Of a stretch of DNA of 64,000 bases, positions 20,909 to 31,053 are shown one piece after another. Below the pieces are notes generated by a model, which saw only the letters and a list, made by a program, of their open reading frames with translations, had not been told where the DNA came from and ran no database searches. Within the stretch, counting starts at the first letter, position 1, and every line of letters begins with the position of its first letter. Source of the DNA: Pseudotabrizicola algicola (GTDB lineage: Bacteria > Pseudomonadota > Alphaproteobacteria > Rhodobacterales > Rhodobacteraceae). A program made the translations under genes and the position numbers. The DNA lies in NCBI RefSeq assembly GCF_010915705.1, contig NZ_JAAIKE010000003.1:248001-312000 (forward strand), written 5' to 3'.

Positions 20909-20911
20909 GAC

Positions 20912-21970
20912 GTGGCACATATCCAACTGAACGATCTGCGCAAAAGCTATGCCGGCCAAGAGGTGATTCACGGGATCACCATGAACATTGCCAATGGCGA
21001 ATTCGTCGTGATCGTCGGGCCTTCGGGCTGCGGCAAGTCCACCTTGCTGCGGATGGTGGCGGGGCTGGAAGGCATTACCGGCGGCACGATTTCCATCGGC
21101 GACCGCGTGGTGAACGATCTGGAGCCGCGCCAGCGCGACATTGCGATGGTGTTCCAGAATTACGCGCTTTACCCGCATATGAGCGTGCGCGAGAACATGG
21201 CCTACGGTTTGAAGATCGCCAAGATGCCTGCGGCCGAGATTGAGGCGCGGGTGGCCAAGGCCGCCGCCATGCTGGAGCTGGAGCCCTACCTTGACCGCAA
21301 GCCGCGCGCGCTGTCGGGCGGGCAACGGCAGCGGGTGGCGATGGGCCGCGCGCTGGTGCGCGAGCCTGCGGCGTTTCTGCTGGACGAGCCTTTGTCGAAC
21401 CTCGATGCCAAGCTGCGGGTGCAGATGCGCCTGCAGATCAAGGACCTGCACCAGACGACGGGGCAGACCATGCTGTATGTGACGCATGACCAGGTGGAGG
21501 CGATGACGCTGGCCGACCGCCTGATCGTGATGAACAAGGGCGTGGCCGAGCAGATCGCCACCCCGCAGGAGGTGTATATGACGCCCGCAAGCGAGTTCGT
21601 GGCGGGCTTCATCGGATCGCCGGCGATGAATATCTTTACCGTGCAGGTGCAGGGCGGCGAGGCGATGCTGCCGGGGGGGCACCGGTTGCCGATTGCGGGT
21701 CTGCCTGCGCGGCCCGAGGTGCGGCTGGGGCTGCGGCCCGAGGATATGGAGGTTGTGGGCGAAGACGTGCCGGGGATTCCGGTGGTGCTGCGGTCGGTCG
21801 AATGGCTGGGCGCGGATGCCTTTGGCTATGGCACGATCGAAGGGTCGGATGTGCCGATGACGCTGCGCCTGCCGGGGGCGACGGCGGCGGCGCGGGGCCA
21901 GCGGCTGCGGGTGGCCCCTGTAGAGGGGCGGTGGCATCTGTTCGCTCCCGATACCGGCAAGCGGCTGTAG
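20912..21970 (+). CDS. ugpC: Glycerol-3-phosphate ABC transporter ATP-binding protein UgpC
   Basis: A 352-residue ABC ATPase. Walker A is [11 protein letters not shown], the signature is [18 protein letters not shown] and Walker B is [17 protein letters not shown]-terminal MalK-like regulatory domain with FIGSPAMN follows. The start codon is GTG, with the ribosome site inside the ugpE end. It energises UgpAE. No ugpQ phosphodiesterase gene follows. Confidence 0.93.
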   Translation: MAHIQLNDLRKSYAGQEVIHGITMNIANGEFVVIVGPSGCGKSTLLRMVAGLEGITGGTISIGDRVVNDLEPRQRDIAMVFQNYALYPHMSVRENMAYGLKIAKMPAAEIEARVAKAAAMLELEPYLDRKPRALSGGQRQRVAMGRALVREPAAFLLDEPLSNLDAKLRVQMRLQIKDLHQTTGQTMLYVTHDQVEAMTLADRLIVMNKGVAEQIATPQEVYMTPASEFVAGFIGSPAMNIFTVQVQGGEAMLPGGHRLPIAGLPARPEVRLGLRPEDMEVVGEDVPGIPVVLRSVEWLGADAFGYGTIEGSDVPMTLRLPGATAAARGQRLRVAPVEGRWHLFAPDTGKRL

Positions 21971-22045
21971 GCTGCGCCAGAGGCGCGCGGGCGGCCAATG
22001 GGGGCTGCCCCCGCGCCCCTTGCGTGGGTTCGGCGGGGCTGCTGG

Positions 22046-23314
22046 TCAGGCGCTGGCGAGCAGGCGTGTGGCGCCGTGGGCGGTGACGGTGGCGGTGATG
22101 ATCTGGCCTTCGGGCTGATCGGTCGTCAGGTCCACTTCGGTGAACTGTTCGGTGCGGCCCATGCGCGGGCCTTCCATCAGGATGCGGTGGGTCTGGCCCA
22201 ATTGCGCGCCGAGGTGCTGCGCAAGCGCGGCATCGCCCTTGGCGCGCAGTTGCGCGGCGCGGGCCTTGATCTCGGGGCCCTTGAGTTGCGGCATCCGCGC
22301 GGCGGGGGTGCCCTTGCGCGGGCTGAACGGGAAGACGTGCAGGAAGGTCAGGCCGCAGTCATCCACCAGCTTGAGGCTGTTGTCGAACATGGCCTCCGTC
22401 TCGGTCGGGAAGCCTGCGATGATGTCGGCGCCGAACACGATGTCGGGGCGCAGGCGGCGCGCGTCTTCGCAAAAGCGGATGGCATCGTCGCGCAGGTGGC
22501 GGCGCTTCATCCGTTTGAGGATCATGTCATCGCCCGCCTGCAGGGACAGGTGCAGATGCGGCATCAGTCGCGGTTCGGTGGCGATGGCCAGCATCAGGTT
22601 GTCATCGGCCTCGATGCTGTCGATACTGCTGATGCGCAGGCGGGCGAGGTCCGGCACCAGCCGCAGGATGCGCATGACCAGATCGCCGAGGCGCGGGGTG
22701 GCAGGCAGGTCTGCGCCCCATGAGGTGAGGTCGACGCCGGTCAGCACCACCTCGTTGAAGCCACGGTCCACCAGCCGCTTGATCTGGTCGATCACCACGC
22801 CCGCGGGGACCGAGCGGGAATTGCCGCGGCCATAGGGGATGATGCAGAAGGTGCAGCGGTGGTCGCAGCCGTTCTGCACCTGCACATAGGCGCGGTGACG
22901 GCCGAAGCCGTCGATCAGGTGGCCTGCGGTTTCGCGCACCGACATGATGTCATCGACCTGCACCTTTTCGGTCTGGCCGACGAAATCGGGGCCTGCGGGC
23001 GCGGCGAGGCCCGCCCATGTGTCGGCCTGCATCTTTTCGTGGTTGCCGATCACGCGGGTGACTTCGGCCATCGCGGCGAAGGTTTCGGGTTCGGTCTGCG
23101 CGGCGCAGCCTGTCACGATCACCGGCGCGCCGGGGTTTTCGCGTGAAAGCCGCCGGATTTCCTGCTTGGCCTTGCGCACCGCCTCGGCGGTGACGGCGCA
23201 GGTGTTGACGATCACCGCGCCTTGCAGGCCGGCGGCTTCGGCCAGTTCGCGCATGGCTTCGGATTCGTAAGCGTTGAGGCGGCAGCCGAGGGTGGCGAAA
23301 ACGGGGGCGTTCAT
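22046..23314 (-). CDS. mtaB: tRNA t6A37 methylthiotransferase MtaB
   Basis: A 422-residue radical-SAM enzyme. The N-terminal domain has three cluster cysteines ([26 protein letters not shown]). The radical-SAM motif is [15 protein letters not shown] near residue 145, and a C-terminal TRAM-like region ends the protein. It converts t6A to ms2t6A at position 37 of tRNAs reading ANN codons. It follows dapF with a four-base overlap (ATGA), a common alphaproteobacterial pair. Length and motifs favour MtaB over MiaB or RimO. Confidence 0.93.
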   Translation of the reverse strand: MNAPVFATLGCRLNAYESEAMRELAEAAGLQGAVIVNTCAVTAEAVRKAKQEIRRLSRENPGAPVIVTGCAAQTEPETFAAMAEVTRVIGNHEKMQADTWAGLAAPAGPDFVGQTEKVQVDDIMSVRETAGHLIDGFGRHRAYVQVQNGCDHRCTFCIIPYGRGNSRSVPAGVVIDQIKRLVDRGFNEVVLTGVDLTSWGADLPATPRLGDLVMRILRLVPDLARLRISSIDSIEADDNLMLAIATEPRLMPHLHLSLQAGDDMILKRMKRRHLRDDAIRFCEDARRLRPDIVFGADIIAGFPTETEAMFDNSLKLVDDCGLTFLHVFPFSPRKGTPAARMPQLKGPEIKARAAQLRAKGDAALAQHLGAQLGQTHRILMEGPRMGRTEQFTEVDLTTDQPEGQIITATVTAHGATRLLASA

Positions 23315-24156
23315 CGGTGGGCGGCCAGAAATTCGGGGGTGAGCCAGCCGTCGAACACATGGGCGACGGGGCCGGTCAGCCAGACGCCATCGTCGCGCCA
23401 GTCCACCTGCAGGGTGCCGCCATCAAGCGTCAGCGTCACCTGCCGCCCCGTCAGCCCGCGCAGATGGGCGGCCACGGCGGTGGCGCAGGCGCCCGAGCCG
23501 CAGGCAAGGGTGATGCCGGTGCCACGCTCCCACACCCGCATCCGCAGATGGTCCGGCGCGAGGAGGGAGGCAAACTCGACATTGGTGCGCTGCGGATAGA
23601 GCGGGTCGTGTTCGTAGCGCGGGCCGAGCCCGGCCAGATCGACCGCTTCGGCATCCTCGACGAACAGCACGCAATGCGGGTTGCCCATGCCCACGGCGAC
23701 AGGATCGCCCGCCAGCGGCAGGTGGAGCGGATCGACCGCATGGGACAGGGGCACCGAGGCCCAGTCCAGTTGCGGCGCGCCCATGTTGACCCAGACCTGA
23801 CCATCGGCCAGACGCCGGGCCGACAGCGCGCCGCGCGCGGTGACGAGCGACACCGCATCGCGCCCCAGCCCGCGCATCACCCTATCGGAGACGCAGCGGG
23901 TGGCATTGCCGCAGGCACCTGCGCGGCTGCCGTCGCTGTTCCAGAAATCCAGGCTGAAATCGGCCCCGTCGCTGCCGTCGCGAATCTCGGCCAGCTGGTC
24001 GAAGCCCACGCCGCGATTGCGGTCGCCCAAGGCCAGTGCCAGCGCAGGCGTGACCGCCGCCTCCGCGCGCCCGCGCGAGTCGATCACCACGAAGTCATTG
24101 CCTGCGCCGTGCATTTTCACAAAGGGCAGGCCGTTTGGCGCGTTCTTATGGTCCAT
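23311..24156 (-). CDS. dapF: Diaminopimelate epimerase
   Basis: A 281-residue epimerase converting LL- to meso-diaminopimelate for lysine and peptidoglycan. The two active-site cysteines are in ACGNATRCV (about residue 77) and [11 protein letters not shown] (about 220). [15 protein letters not shown] at the N-terminus is diagnostic. It is the first gene of the dapF-mtaB pair and is divergent from tRNA-Lys. Confidence 0.95.
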   Translation of the reverse strand: MDHKNAPNGLPFVKMHGAGNDFVVIDSRGRAEAAVTPALALALGDRNRGVGFDQLAEIRDGSDGADFSLDFWNSDGSRAGACGNATRCVSDRVMRGLGRDAVSLVTARGALSARRLADGQVWVNMGAPQLDWASVPLSHAVDPLHLPLAGDPVAVGMGNPHCVLFVEDAEAVDLAGLGPRYEHDPLYPQRTNVEFASLLAPDHLRMRVWERGTGITLACGSGACATAVAAHLRGLTGRQVTLTLDGGTLQVDWRDDGVWLTGPVAHVFDGWLTPEFLAAHR

Positions 24157-24211
24157 GCAGGGGCGTATACGCCTGATGCGAGATATTTGCCAGAGGCTGC
24201 ATCTTTTGCCC

Positions 24212-24240
24212 TTGACCCCACCCGCTGCTGACCTTAATCA
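24212..24240 (+). promoter_or_regulatory. Promoter of tRNA-Lys
   Basis: TTGACC at 24212-24217 and TAATCA at 24235-24240 are separated by exactly 17 bases, and end 13 bases before the tRNA. Confidence 0.7.
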
Positions 24241-24253
24241 GCGCCCAAGTTGT

Positions 24254-24329
24254 GGGCCGGTAGCTCAGTTGGTAGAGCAGCTGACTTTTAATCAGCGGGT
24301 CACAGGTTCGAATCCTGTCCGGCTCACCA
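24254..24329 (+). tRNA. tRNA-Lys (anticodon TTT)
   Basis: A 76-base cloverleaf. The acceptor arm GGGCCGG pairs with CCGGCTC (one G-T pair), and the gene encodes its own CCA end. The D arm is AGCTCAGTTGGTAGAGC. The anticodon arm is GCTGA-CTTTTAA-TCAGC, so the anticodon is TTT. The T arm is ACAGG-TTCGAAT-CCTGT. Confidence 0.97.
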
Positions 24330-24630
24330 CAACTTCCCGACATCGCTGATTATGCCCTGCGGCGCGCGTGCGCACGCTTTGGCGCTTCGGGCGCTGCGGT
24401 GGGCCGTGCGGGTGCATTCCCGTGCCCGCAGGGCCTTGGTAACGGGTTGAAGGCGCTGGTCTTTGTGGCCGTCCGCCGAATCGCTTCACCGAATCATCTT
24501 ACCGAGAACCCTGCGCCGAATCGCAACCGGATCGCAGGGCGCGTCGCGGCGTGCGGATGAGGGAGACGTTGCTGTGCGGGGGGGGGGCAGGCGGGGACGG
24601 GCGGGGCGCCTGGCCCCGCCGCGTCGGCAA
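24330..24630. other. Noncoding gap with a 10-G run
   Basis: This 301-base stretch after tRNA-Lys holds no credible gene. It contains an uninterrupted run of ten G at 24578-24587 followed by GGGG at 24593-24596 and 24603-24606, a possible non-canonical G-quadruplex and a likely slippage site. A GC-rich hairpin (GGGGCG...CGCCCC type) may end the minus-strand polyamine operon. Confidence 0.5.
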
Positions 24631-25866
24631 TCAGAGTTCGAGCAGGCGGTCGCCCGCCGCATCCTTGATGCGGGTGGGCAGGCCGATGGTGTTCAGCAGG
24701 TTGATGAAGGGCGCGGGATCAAGGTCTTCGACATTGGCCATCGCCCCCACATCCCAGACGCCATCGGCGATCAGCAGGGCGGCGGCCACGGGCGGCACGC
24801 CCGCCGTATAGCTGATGCCCTGGCTGCCCACCTCGTTGTAGGCGTCCTTGTGGTCGGCGACGTTGTAGATCAGCACCTCGACCGGCTGGCCGTCCTTGGT
24901 GCCTTTCACGAAATCGCCGATGCAGGTCTTGCCGGTGTAGTTCGGGGCAAGGCTGGCCGGATCGGGCAGCACGGCCTTGACCACCTTGAGCGGCACCACT
25001 TCCAGCCCCTCGGCGGTTTTGACGGGTTGCTCCGACAACAGGCCGAGGTTCTTCAGCACGGTGAAGACGTTGATGTAATGGTCGCCAAAGCCCATCCAGA
25101 AGCGCACATCGGCCTGCGGATAGCGGGCCGACAGGGAATGAACCTCGTCATGGCCGGTCAGATAGGCCTTTTGTTCGCCCACCACCGGCATGTCCCATGT
25201 CTTGCCGACCTCGAACATCTTGTTGGTCTGCCATGCGCCGTTCTGCCACGAATAGACCGTGCCGGTGAATTCGCGGAAGTTGATTTCGGGGTCGAAGTTG
25301 GTCGAGAACCATTTGCCGTGCGATCCGGCGTTGATGTCGACGATGTCGATGGACTCGATCTTGTCCATCATCCCTTCGGCCACGCGGGCATAGGCGTTGA
25401 CGACGCCGGGATCGAAGCCCACGCCCAGAATGGCGGTGACACCCGCGGCCTTGCACGCCTCGCGCCGTTTCCATTCGTAATTGCCATACCACGGCGGCGT
25501 TTCGCAGATCTTGGCGGGGTCTTCGTGGATGGCGGTGTCCATATAGGCGACGCCCGCCTGAATGCAGGCGTCGAGCACCGGCATGTTCACGAAGGGCGAG
25601 CCGACGTTGATGACGATCTGGCAGCCGGTCTGTTCGATCAGGGCGACCACGGCGGCACTGTCCGTCGCGTCAAGCGCGTGGGCGGCAAAGACGCCCGGCA
25701 CCTTCATCGCGGATTTCTCGTGCACGCTGGCGATGATCGCCTCGGCCTTGGCCACGGTGCGGCTGGCGATGTGCAAATCGCCCAGCCGGTCATTGTGCTG
25801 CGCCGCCTTGTGCGCCACGACCTGAGCCACGCCGCCGGCGCCGATGATCAGAACATTCCGTTTCAC
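24631..25866 (-). CDS. Carboxy(nor)spermidine dehydrogenase (saccharopine dehydrogenase family)
   Basis: A 411-residue NADPH-dependent enzyme. The Rossmann motif is LIIGAGGVAQVVAHKAAQ at the N-terminus, with NVGSPFVNMPVLDACI and GVGFDPGVVNAYARVA as family markers. It condenses aspartate semialdehyde with a diamine to give carboxyspermidine or carboxynorspermidine, the first step of the alternative spermidine route. The start is GTG with AAGGAG upstream. It follows nspC by 43 bases in the same operon, which decides the function over ordinary saccharopine dehydrogenase. Confidence 0.9.
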   Translation of the reverse strand: MKRNVLIIGAGGVAQVVAHKAAQHNDRLGDLHIASRTVAKAEAIIASVHEKSAMKVPGVFAAHALDATDSAAVVALIEQTGCQIVINVGSPFVNMPVLDACIQAGVAYMDTAIHEDPAKICETPPWYGNYEWKRREACKAAGVTAILGVGFDPGVVNAYARVAEGMMDKIESIDIVDINAGSHGKWFSTNFDPEINFREFTGTVYSWQNGAWQTNKMFEVGKTWDMPVVGEQKAYLTGHDEVHSLSARYPQADVRFWMGFGDHYINVFTVLKNLGLLSEQPVKTAEGLEVVPLKVVKAVLPDPASLAPNYTGKTCIGDFVKGTKDGQPVEVLIYNVADHKDAYNEVGSQGISYTAGVPPVAAALLIADGVWDVGAMANVEDLDPAPFINLLNTIGLPTRIKDAAGDRLLEL

Positions 25867-25909
25867 TTCGAACCGTCTCCTTTAAGGACAGAGGGAAGGG
25901 GCAACCTGA

Positions 25910-27004
25910 CTAGCCAAGATTGCCTTCAAAATCGGCATAGCCGAATTCACGCGCGACGGTCATCGAGCCATCGAGTTCCTTGATGACGATGCCCGGCATC
26001 TTCACCCCGTTGAACCAGTTCTTCTTGACCATCGTATAGCCCGCCGCATCGGCGATGCTGAGCCTGTCGCCCACCTGCAGGGGGGCGGGGAAGTTGAATT
26101 CGCCGAACACATCGCCCGCAAGGCAGGATTTGCCGCAGATCTGGAACGGGTGGTCGCCCGATGTCTCCATCTTGGCACCGATGCGGTAGATCAAGAGGTC
26201 GAGCATATGCGCCTCGACCGAGGAATCCACCACGGCAAGATCCTTGCCGTTGTTCAGCACGTCGAGCACGGTCACTTCCAGCGACGCGGCCCCGGTGATC
26301 GCGGCCTCGCCGGGTTCCAGATAGACCTGCACGCCGAAACGGTCGGAGAACGCTTTCAGCCGCGCGGCGAGTCTGGCGACGGGGTAGCCTTCGCCGGTGA
26401 AGTGAATCCCGCCGCCGAGGCTGACCCATTGCAAACGGCCCAGAAGCGCGCCGAATTCGTCTTCGATGCGGGTCAACTGGCTGTCGAACAGGTCGAAGTC
26501 GTCATTCTCGCAGTTGTAATGAATCATGAAGCCGCTGATGCGGTCCATCACGCGTTCGATCTTGCCCGCATCCCATTCGCCAAGGCGGCTGAAGGGGCGG
26601 GCGGGATCGGCGAGGTCAAAGCCGCTGGTGGAAAAGCGCGGGTTCAGGCGCAGGCCGCGGTTGATGCTGGCCGACTGGTTGTCGAACCGCTCCAGCTGGC
26701 CGATGGAGTTGAAGATGATCTTGTCGGCGTAGCTGACCGCCTCGGCAATCTCGTGATCGGCCCATGCGACGGAATAGGCGTGGGTTTCCTTGCCGAAGCG
26801 TTCGCGGCCCAGCTTCAGCTCATAGAGGCTGGAGGAGGTGGTGCCATCCATATGCTCGCGCATCTGGTCGAACACGCCCCATGTGGCGAAGCATTTCAGC
26901 GCCAGCAGGGTCTTGGCCCCCGAACTTTCGCGCAGTTCATCCATGATGGCCATGTTGCGGGCCAGCTTGGCGCGGTCGATCAGGTAAAACGGCGTCTGGA
27001 TCAT
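25910..27004 (-). CDS. nspC: Carboxynorspermidine decarboxylase
   Basis: A 364-residue PLP-dependent decarboxylase of the alanine racemase fold (group IV). The PLP lysine is in LLALKCFATWGVFD near residue 38. SLGGGIHFT and LEPGEAAI are phosphate and substrate-site motifs, and CLAGDVFGEF holds the C-terminal active-site Cys-Asp. It decarboxylates carboxyspermidine/carboxynorspermidine to spermidine or norspermidine. The partner dehydrogenase follows directly, so the window encodes the complete two-step pathway. Confidence 0.93.
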   Translation of the reverse strand: MIQTPFYLIDRAKLARNMAIMDELRESSGAKTLLALKCFATWGVFDQMREHMDGTTSSSLYELKLGRERFGKETHAYSVAWADHEIAEAVSYADKIIFNSIGQLERFDNQSASINRGLRLNPRFSTSGFDLADPARPFSRLGEWDAGKIERVMDRISGFMIHYNCENDDFDLFDSQLTRIEDEFGALLGRLQWVSLGGGIHFTGEGYPVARLAARLKAFSDRFGVQVYLEPGEAAITGAASLEVTVLDVLNNGKDLAVVDSSVEAHMLDLLIYRIGAKMETSGDHPFQICGKSCLAGDVFGEFNFPAPLQVGDRLSIADAAGYTMVKKNWFNGVKMPGIVIKELDGSMTVAREFGYADFEGNLG

Positions 27005-27094
27005 CGCATCCCCCTTTCGGGCAGCACAAGGAAGAAGGGCGCTATTTATGGCCCTCCCCCCCCCTATGCAAGCCCTGTGACGGGCAGATGACGT

Positions 27095-27799
27095 CTAGAC
27101 CATGCGGATCACGTCCTTGCCGACCGCCAGAACATAGCCGCGCCGCGCGATTGTCTTGACCAGAAGCTCGCTGACAAGCTGGTTGCCCAGCGTGTCGCGC
27201 AGGCGTTTGACGCGGGTGGCGCCAGCGGCCTCGTCGCAATCGGCCTCGTTGCGGCCCGAGATCACCGATTCGATCTGCGCGCCGGTCAGCACCTCGTCAT
27301 CCATCCGCGCCTCGGCCAGAACGGCCAGCGTTTCCAGCGCGGCCTCGGTCAGGGCGAATTCCATGTCGTTGATATAGACCGCGCGGCCTTCGCGGCTGAT
27401 CATCAGGCTGGCGACCTGAATGCCGGATCGCTGGATGGCGGAAATCCGGCGGTTCAGCGCGATGATCATCACCAGAAACACCAGTGCCGCGACCAGAAGC
27501 GCGGAGGAGAACACCAGAAGGACGAAGATCACCATGCGGTAGCTTTGCAGCACCTCGGAAAAGGAGGTGCCGCTTTGGGCCAGAATCTCCAGCAGCTTGA
27601 TCTCGGCGTTGGTGGTCAGGTTGTCGTTTTCCACGAACAGCCTTTCCACCCGCGCGTTGAAGGCGTTGGCATCGGGCAGGCTGAGAAAGAGGAACAGCGC
27701 CGCCCCGAACAGGATCAGCACGATGGCGGCTATGCCGAAGCTGACAACCCGGTTGCCCGCCTTCAGACTTTCAGTAACGGAGGAAGAATTCTCCTGCAC
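27095..27799 (-). CDS. Membrane-anchored winged-helix protein, function unknown
   Basis: About 234 residues. Two hydrophobic helices (roughly residues 19-40 and 88-113) flank a short loop of about 45 residues predicted in the periplasm. The remaining C-terminal 120 residues are cytoplasmic and look like an OmpR-type winged helix: DMEFALTEAALETLAVLAE, then ATRVKRLRDTLGNQLVSELLVKTIARRGYVLAV, where RRGYVL matches the wing. The topology is the reverse of ToxR/CadC. I prefer the GTG at 27799, with AAAGG 7 bases upstream, over a TTG at 27817. It overlaps the small secreted protein gene and lies 90 bases upstream of nspC. Confidence 0.75.
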   Translation of the reverse strand: MQENSSSVTESLKAGNRVVSFGIAAIVLILFGAALFLFLSLPDANAFNARVERLFVENDNLTTNAEIKLLEILAQSGTSFSEVLQSYRMVIFVLLVFSSALLVAALVFLVMIIALNRRISAIQRSGIQVASLMISREGRAVYINDMEFALTEAALETLAVLAEARMDDEVLTGAQIESVISGRNEADCDEAAGATRVKRLRDTLGNQLVSELLVKTIARRGYVLAVGKDVIRMV

Positions 27800-28061
27800 T
27801 CGCTTGCCTTTCGCCAAGGCCCTCGGGGCCGAATGTTGCCAGCACGTTCAACAACGTCCAGCCTGCCTGCGCAAGCCGTGGTTTCAACTCTCCCTGCGCT
27901 GCGCCGGGGGAGCAGTTGGCATCGCTGACTTGCGCGACACCATAGTGCAGGCGCAAGGGGTCATCCTGCTTGGCCTTGTAATCTGCGTAACATTCCGCCG
28001 ATGCAGGTGCGGCCAAGGCGGCAGCGAAGGCGGCAGCAAAGATCAGCGCGGGGGTTTTCAT
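27771..28061 (-). CDS. Small secreted protein with two cysteines
   Basis: A 96-residue protein. The signal peptide is MKTPALIFAAAFAAALAAPASA, cleaved before ECYADYK. The mature part of about 74 residues has two cysteines (positions 24 and 50), probably one disulfide, and PLRLHYGVAQVSDANC / LAQAGWTLLNVL segments that I believe recur in Rhodobacterales hypotheticals. No function is known to me. The end overlaps the start of the downstream winged-helix gene by about 29 bases, so the two are co-transcribed. Confidence 0.75.
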   Translation of the reverse strand: MKTPALIFAAAFAAALAAPASAECYADYKAKQDDPLRLHYGVAQVSDANCSPGAAQGELKPRLAQAGWTLLNVLATFGPEGLGERQASAGEFFLRY

Positions 28062-28132
28062 GTCTGGCTCCTGCTCGGGGCGTGAGTGTCGCGGTGGGGT
28101 CGGCTGGGGACAGAGTTGCGCGGGATTGCCGC

Positions 28133-28178
28133 GATATTCAATATCAGGGCCGCAAAAGGCGGCTGTTATCGCATAACA
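28133..28178. promoter_or_regulatory. Two operator-like palindromes in a divergent promoter region
   Basis: GATATT-C-AATATC at 28133-28145 and TGTTAT-CGC-ATAACA at 28164-28178 are both perfect. Their centres are 32 bases apart, about three helical turns. A further GCGATATT half-site occurs at 28184-28191. They lie between the minus-strand secreted protein gene (start 28061) and the plus-strand gene at 28291. Confidence 0.55.
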
Positions 28179-28290
28179 AGGCGGCGATATTGCCTGTCGC
28201 GGCGGAGGGGCGGCACCTTCGGGGGACAGCGGATCGGGTGCGATGGTCGCACCGTCAGGCCGCTTTTCCCCGTCAGACAGGAGGCCCCCC

Positions 28291-28926
28291 ATGTTCCCTG
28301 CAGATGCCGCGTTTGCACCCTTTGCCGCCCCGCCCCGCATGATCTCGCCCGCCTTGCCACGCGCAAAGACGCAGCCGCTGCGGCGGGTGGCGGGTGCGAT
28401 GATCGCCGCCGTCACCGTTCTGGCGCTTCTGGCTGCCAGTGCCGTGCCGGCCCGCGCCGACCGCCAGAGCGAAAAGCTGGCCGTTGCCCTTGTGGCTGCC
28501 CTCGCGGTGGGGGCCATCCTGCATGCCAACGAAAAGGCGCGCGCCAAGCCCGCGCCGGTGCCGGTCGTGCATCCGCCGGTGCCGAAACCGCCCGTCGTGG
28601 TGCCAAAGCCGCCGGTCGAGGTGCGCAGCCCGCGGGTGCCATCGGTGTGCGCCATCGAGATTTCGGGCGTGCGGCGGGATGTGACGGTGTATCCCGAGCG
28701 TTGCCTGCGCCGCGAGGGCTTTGATTTCCGCCTGCCGCGCCACTGCGCCAATGATGCGCGCGTGTTCGGGCGGGTCGACCGCGTGTATTCGGAAGACTGC
28801 ATGCGCAGCGCCGGTTTCCGCATCGAGGCACCCGGATATGGGCGCGATCAGGGGCGCGGCCACGGCTGGGGCCACGGGCGCGGACAGGGTTGGGACCACG
28901 GCCGCGGGCGTCCGCGCCACTATTGA
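28291..28926 (+). CDS. Secreted protein with Cys repeats and Gly/His/Arg-rich tail
   Basis: A 211-residue protein. A long N-region is followed by a hydrophobic segment (about 34-52) ending in PARA, which looks like a signal peptide. A Pro/Val-rich linker (PVPKPPVVVPKPPVE) leads to a four-cysteine region containing two copies of the pattern Y-x-E-x-C-x-R-x-x-G-F (YPERCLRREGF and YSEDCMRSAGF). The last 30 residues are almost only Gly, His, Arg, Asp and Trp, suggesting metal or polyanion binding. The start at 28291 is set by AGGAGG at 28279-28284. Function unknown. Confidence 0.75.
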   Translation: MFPADAAFAPFAAPPRMISPALPRAKTQPLRRVAGAMIAAVTVLALLAASAVPARADRQSEKLAVALVAALAVGAILHANEKARAKPAPVPVVHPPVPKPPVVVPKPPVEVRSPRVPSVCAIEISGVRRDVTVYPERCLRREGFDFRLPRHCANDARVFGRVDRVYSEDCMRSAGFRIEAPGYGRDQGRGHGWGHGRGQGWDHGRGRPRHY

Positions 28927-28997
28927 GTCCCGCAAGGGTGGGGAGGGTGAGCAGCTCCCCCCCTTTTTTCCGCGCCTGCCCCGCGCTATGGCGGGGC

Positions 28998-29618
28998 ATG
29001 TCCAAGGTGTTTCCAGATTTCACGCATGAATTGGCCGCCCTGTCGCAAGGGGCGGCTTTTGTCGTCGGGGTGGACGAGGTGGGGCGCGGCCCGCTGTGCG
29101 GCCCTGTCACCGCCGCCGCCGTGCGGTTGGACCTTGACCGGATTCCGGCGGGGCTGGCGGATTCCAAGGCATTGACCGCCGCAAGGCGTGACGCGCTCTT
29201 TGCCGAATTGCAGCAGGTGGCGCAGGTTGCGGTGGCCCATGCCAGCGTCGAGGAGATTGACGCGCTGAACATCCTGCGCGCCAGCCATCTGGCGATGGAG
29301 CGTGCGGTGGCGGCGCTGGCCGCCGATTTCGCGCTGATCGACGGGCACATGATTCCGCGCAACCTGCCCTGCAAGGGGATGGCCATCATCAAGGGCGATG
29401 CCAAATCGCTGTCGATCGCCGCCGCGTCGATTTGCGCGAAAGTCACGCGGGATCGGCTGATGGTGGATTTGGCGCAACAATACCCCGGTTATGGCTGGGA
29501 CGTGAACGCCGGTTACCCGACCAAAGCCCATCTGAGCGCCCTTCTAAATCTTGGGGTGACCCCTGTTCATAGACGTTCGTTCAAACCGGTGCACAATATC
29601 TTGTATCAAGAGAAATAG
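28998..29618 (+). CDS. rnhB: Ribonuclease HII
   Basis: A 206-residue RNase HII that cuts RNA in RNA-DNA hybrids and at single ribonucleotides. GVDEVGRGPLCGPV carries the first Asp-Glu pair, LADSKAL follows, and LIDGHMIP and AASICAKVTRD supply the remaining acidic and basic residues. The start at 28998 (MSKVFPDF) fits the family; longer in-frame starts read through the preceding gene. It lies 101 bases upstream of ccrM. Confidence 0.94.
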   Translation: MSKVFPDFTHELAALSQGAAFVVGVDEVGRGPLCGPVTAAAVRLDLDRIPAGLADSKALTAARRDALFAELQQVAQVAVAHASVEEIDALNILRASHLAMERAVAALAADFALIDGHMIPRNLPCKGMAIIKGDAKSLSIAAASICAKVTRDRLMVDLAQQYPGYGWDVNAGYPTKAHLSALLNLGVTPVHRRSFKPVHNILYQEK

Positions 29619-29628
29619 ATAACCCCTT

Positions 29629-30841
<1,213 letters not shown>

Positions 30842-30934
30842 GGCGCGACCGGCCCTGTGGCGGGGCAAGCCCCGCCCGATACCCCATGAAATACTGCGAA
30901 CGCCTGCACCGCGGTCCGCCTGCGGTGTCCCTTG

Positions 30935-30964
30935 CCCCGCCATGTCTGCATGGCGGGGTCTTTT
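30935..30964 (+). terminator. Rho-independent terminator after ccrM
   Basis: CCCCGCCATG (30935-30944) pairs perfectly with CATGGCGGGG (30949-30958), loop TCTG, followed by TCTTTT. The rest of the 212-base gap between 30842 and 31053 holds another GGCGGGGC...GCCCCGCC hairpin and no gene. Confidence 0.85.
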
Positions 30965-31053
30965 CATGCGCGGGGCGGGGGCGTCAGATCCCTTGTCAAG
31001 AAAGGCGTTCCGCGCCAAAGACAGGCCGGTAACGGTGCGTTGGGGGGCAAGGT

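Noticed and set aside
20018-21937. Long minus-strand open frame opposite ugpE and ugpC
   Set aside because: Its Arg/His/Gln-rich composition and exact overlap with two well-supported genes mark it as a GC-driven antisense frame.
24146-24343. Minus-strand open frame with RIRTCDPLIKSQLLYQLSYRP
   Set aside because: This is the familiar false protein produced by reading antisense through a tRNA gene (here tRNA-Lys).
24631-25866. Ordinary saccharopine dehydrogenase for lysine metabolism
   Set aside because: Adjacency to nspC and the CANSDH-type motifs indicate polyamine synthesis; the true saccharopine pair is at 52.2-54.4 kb.
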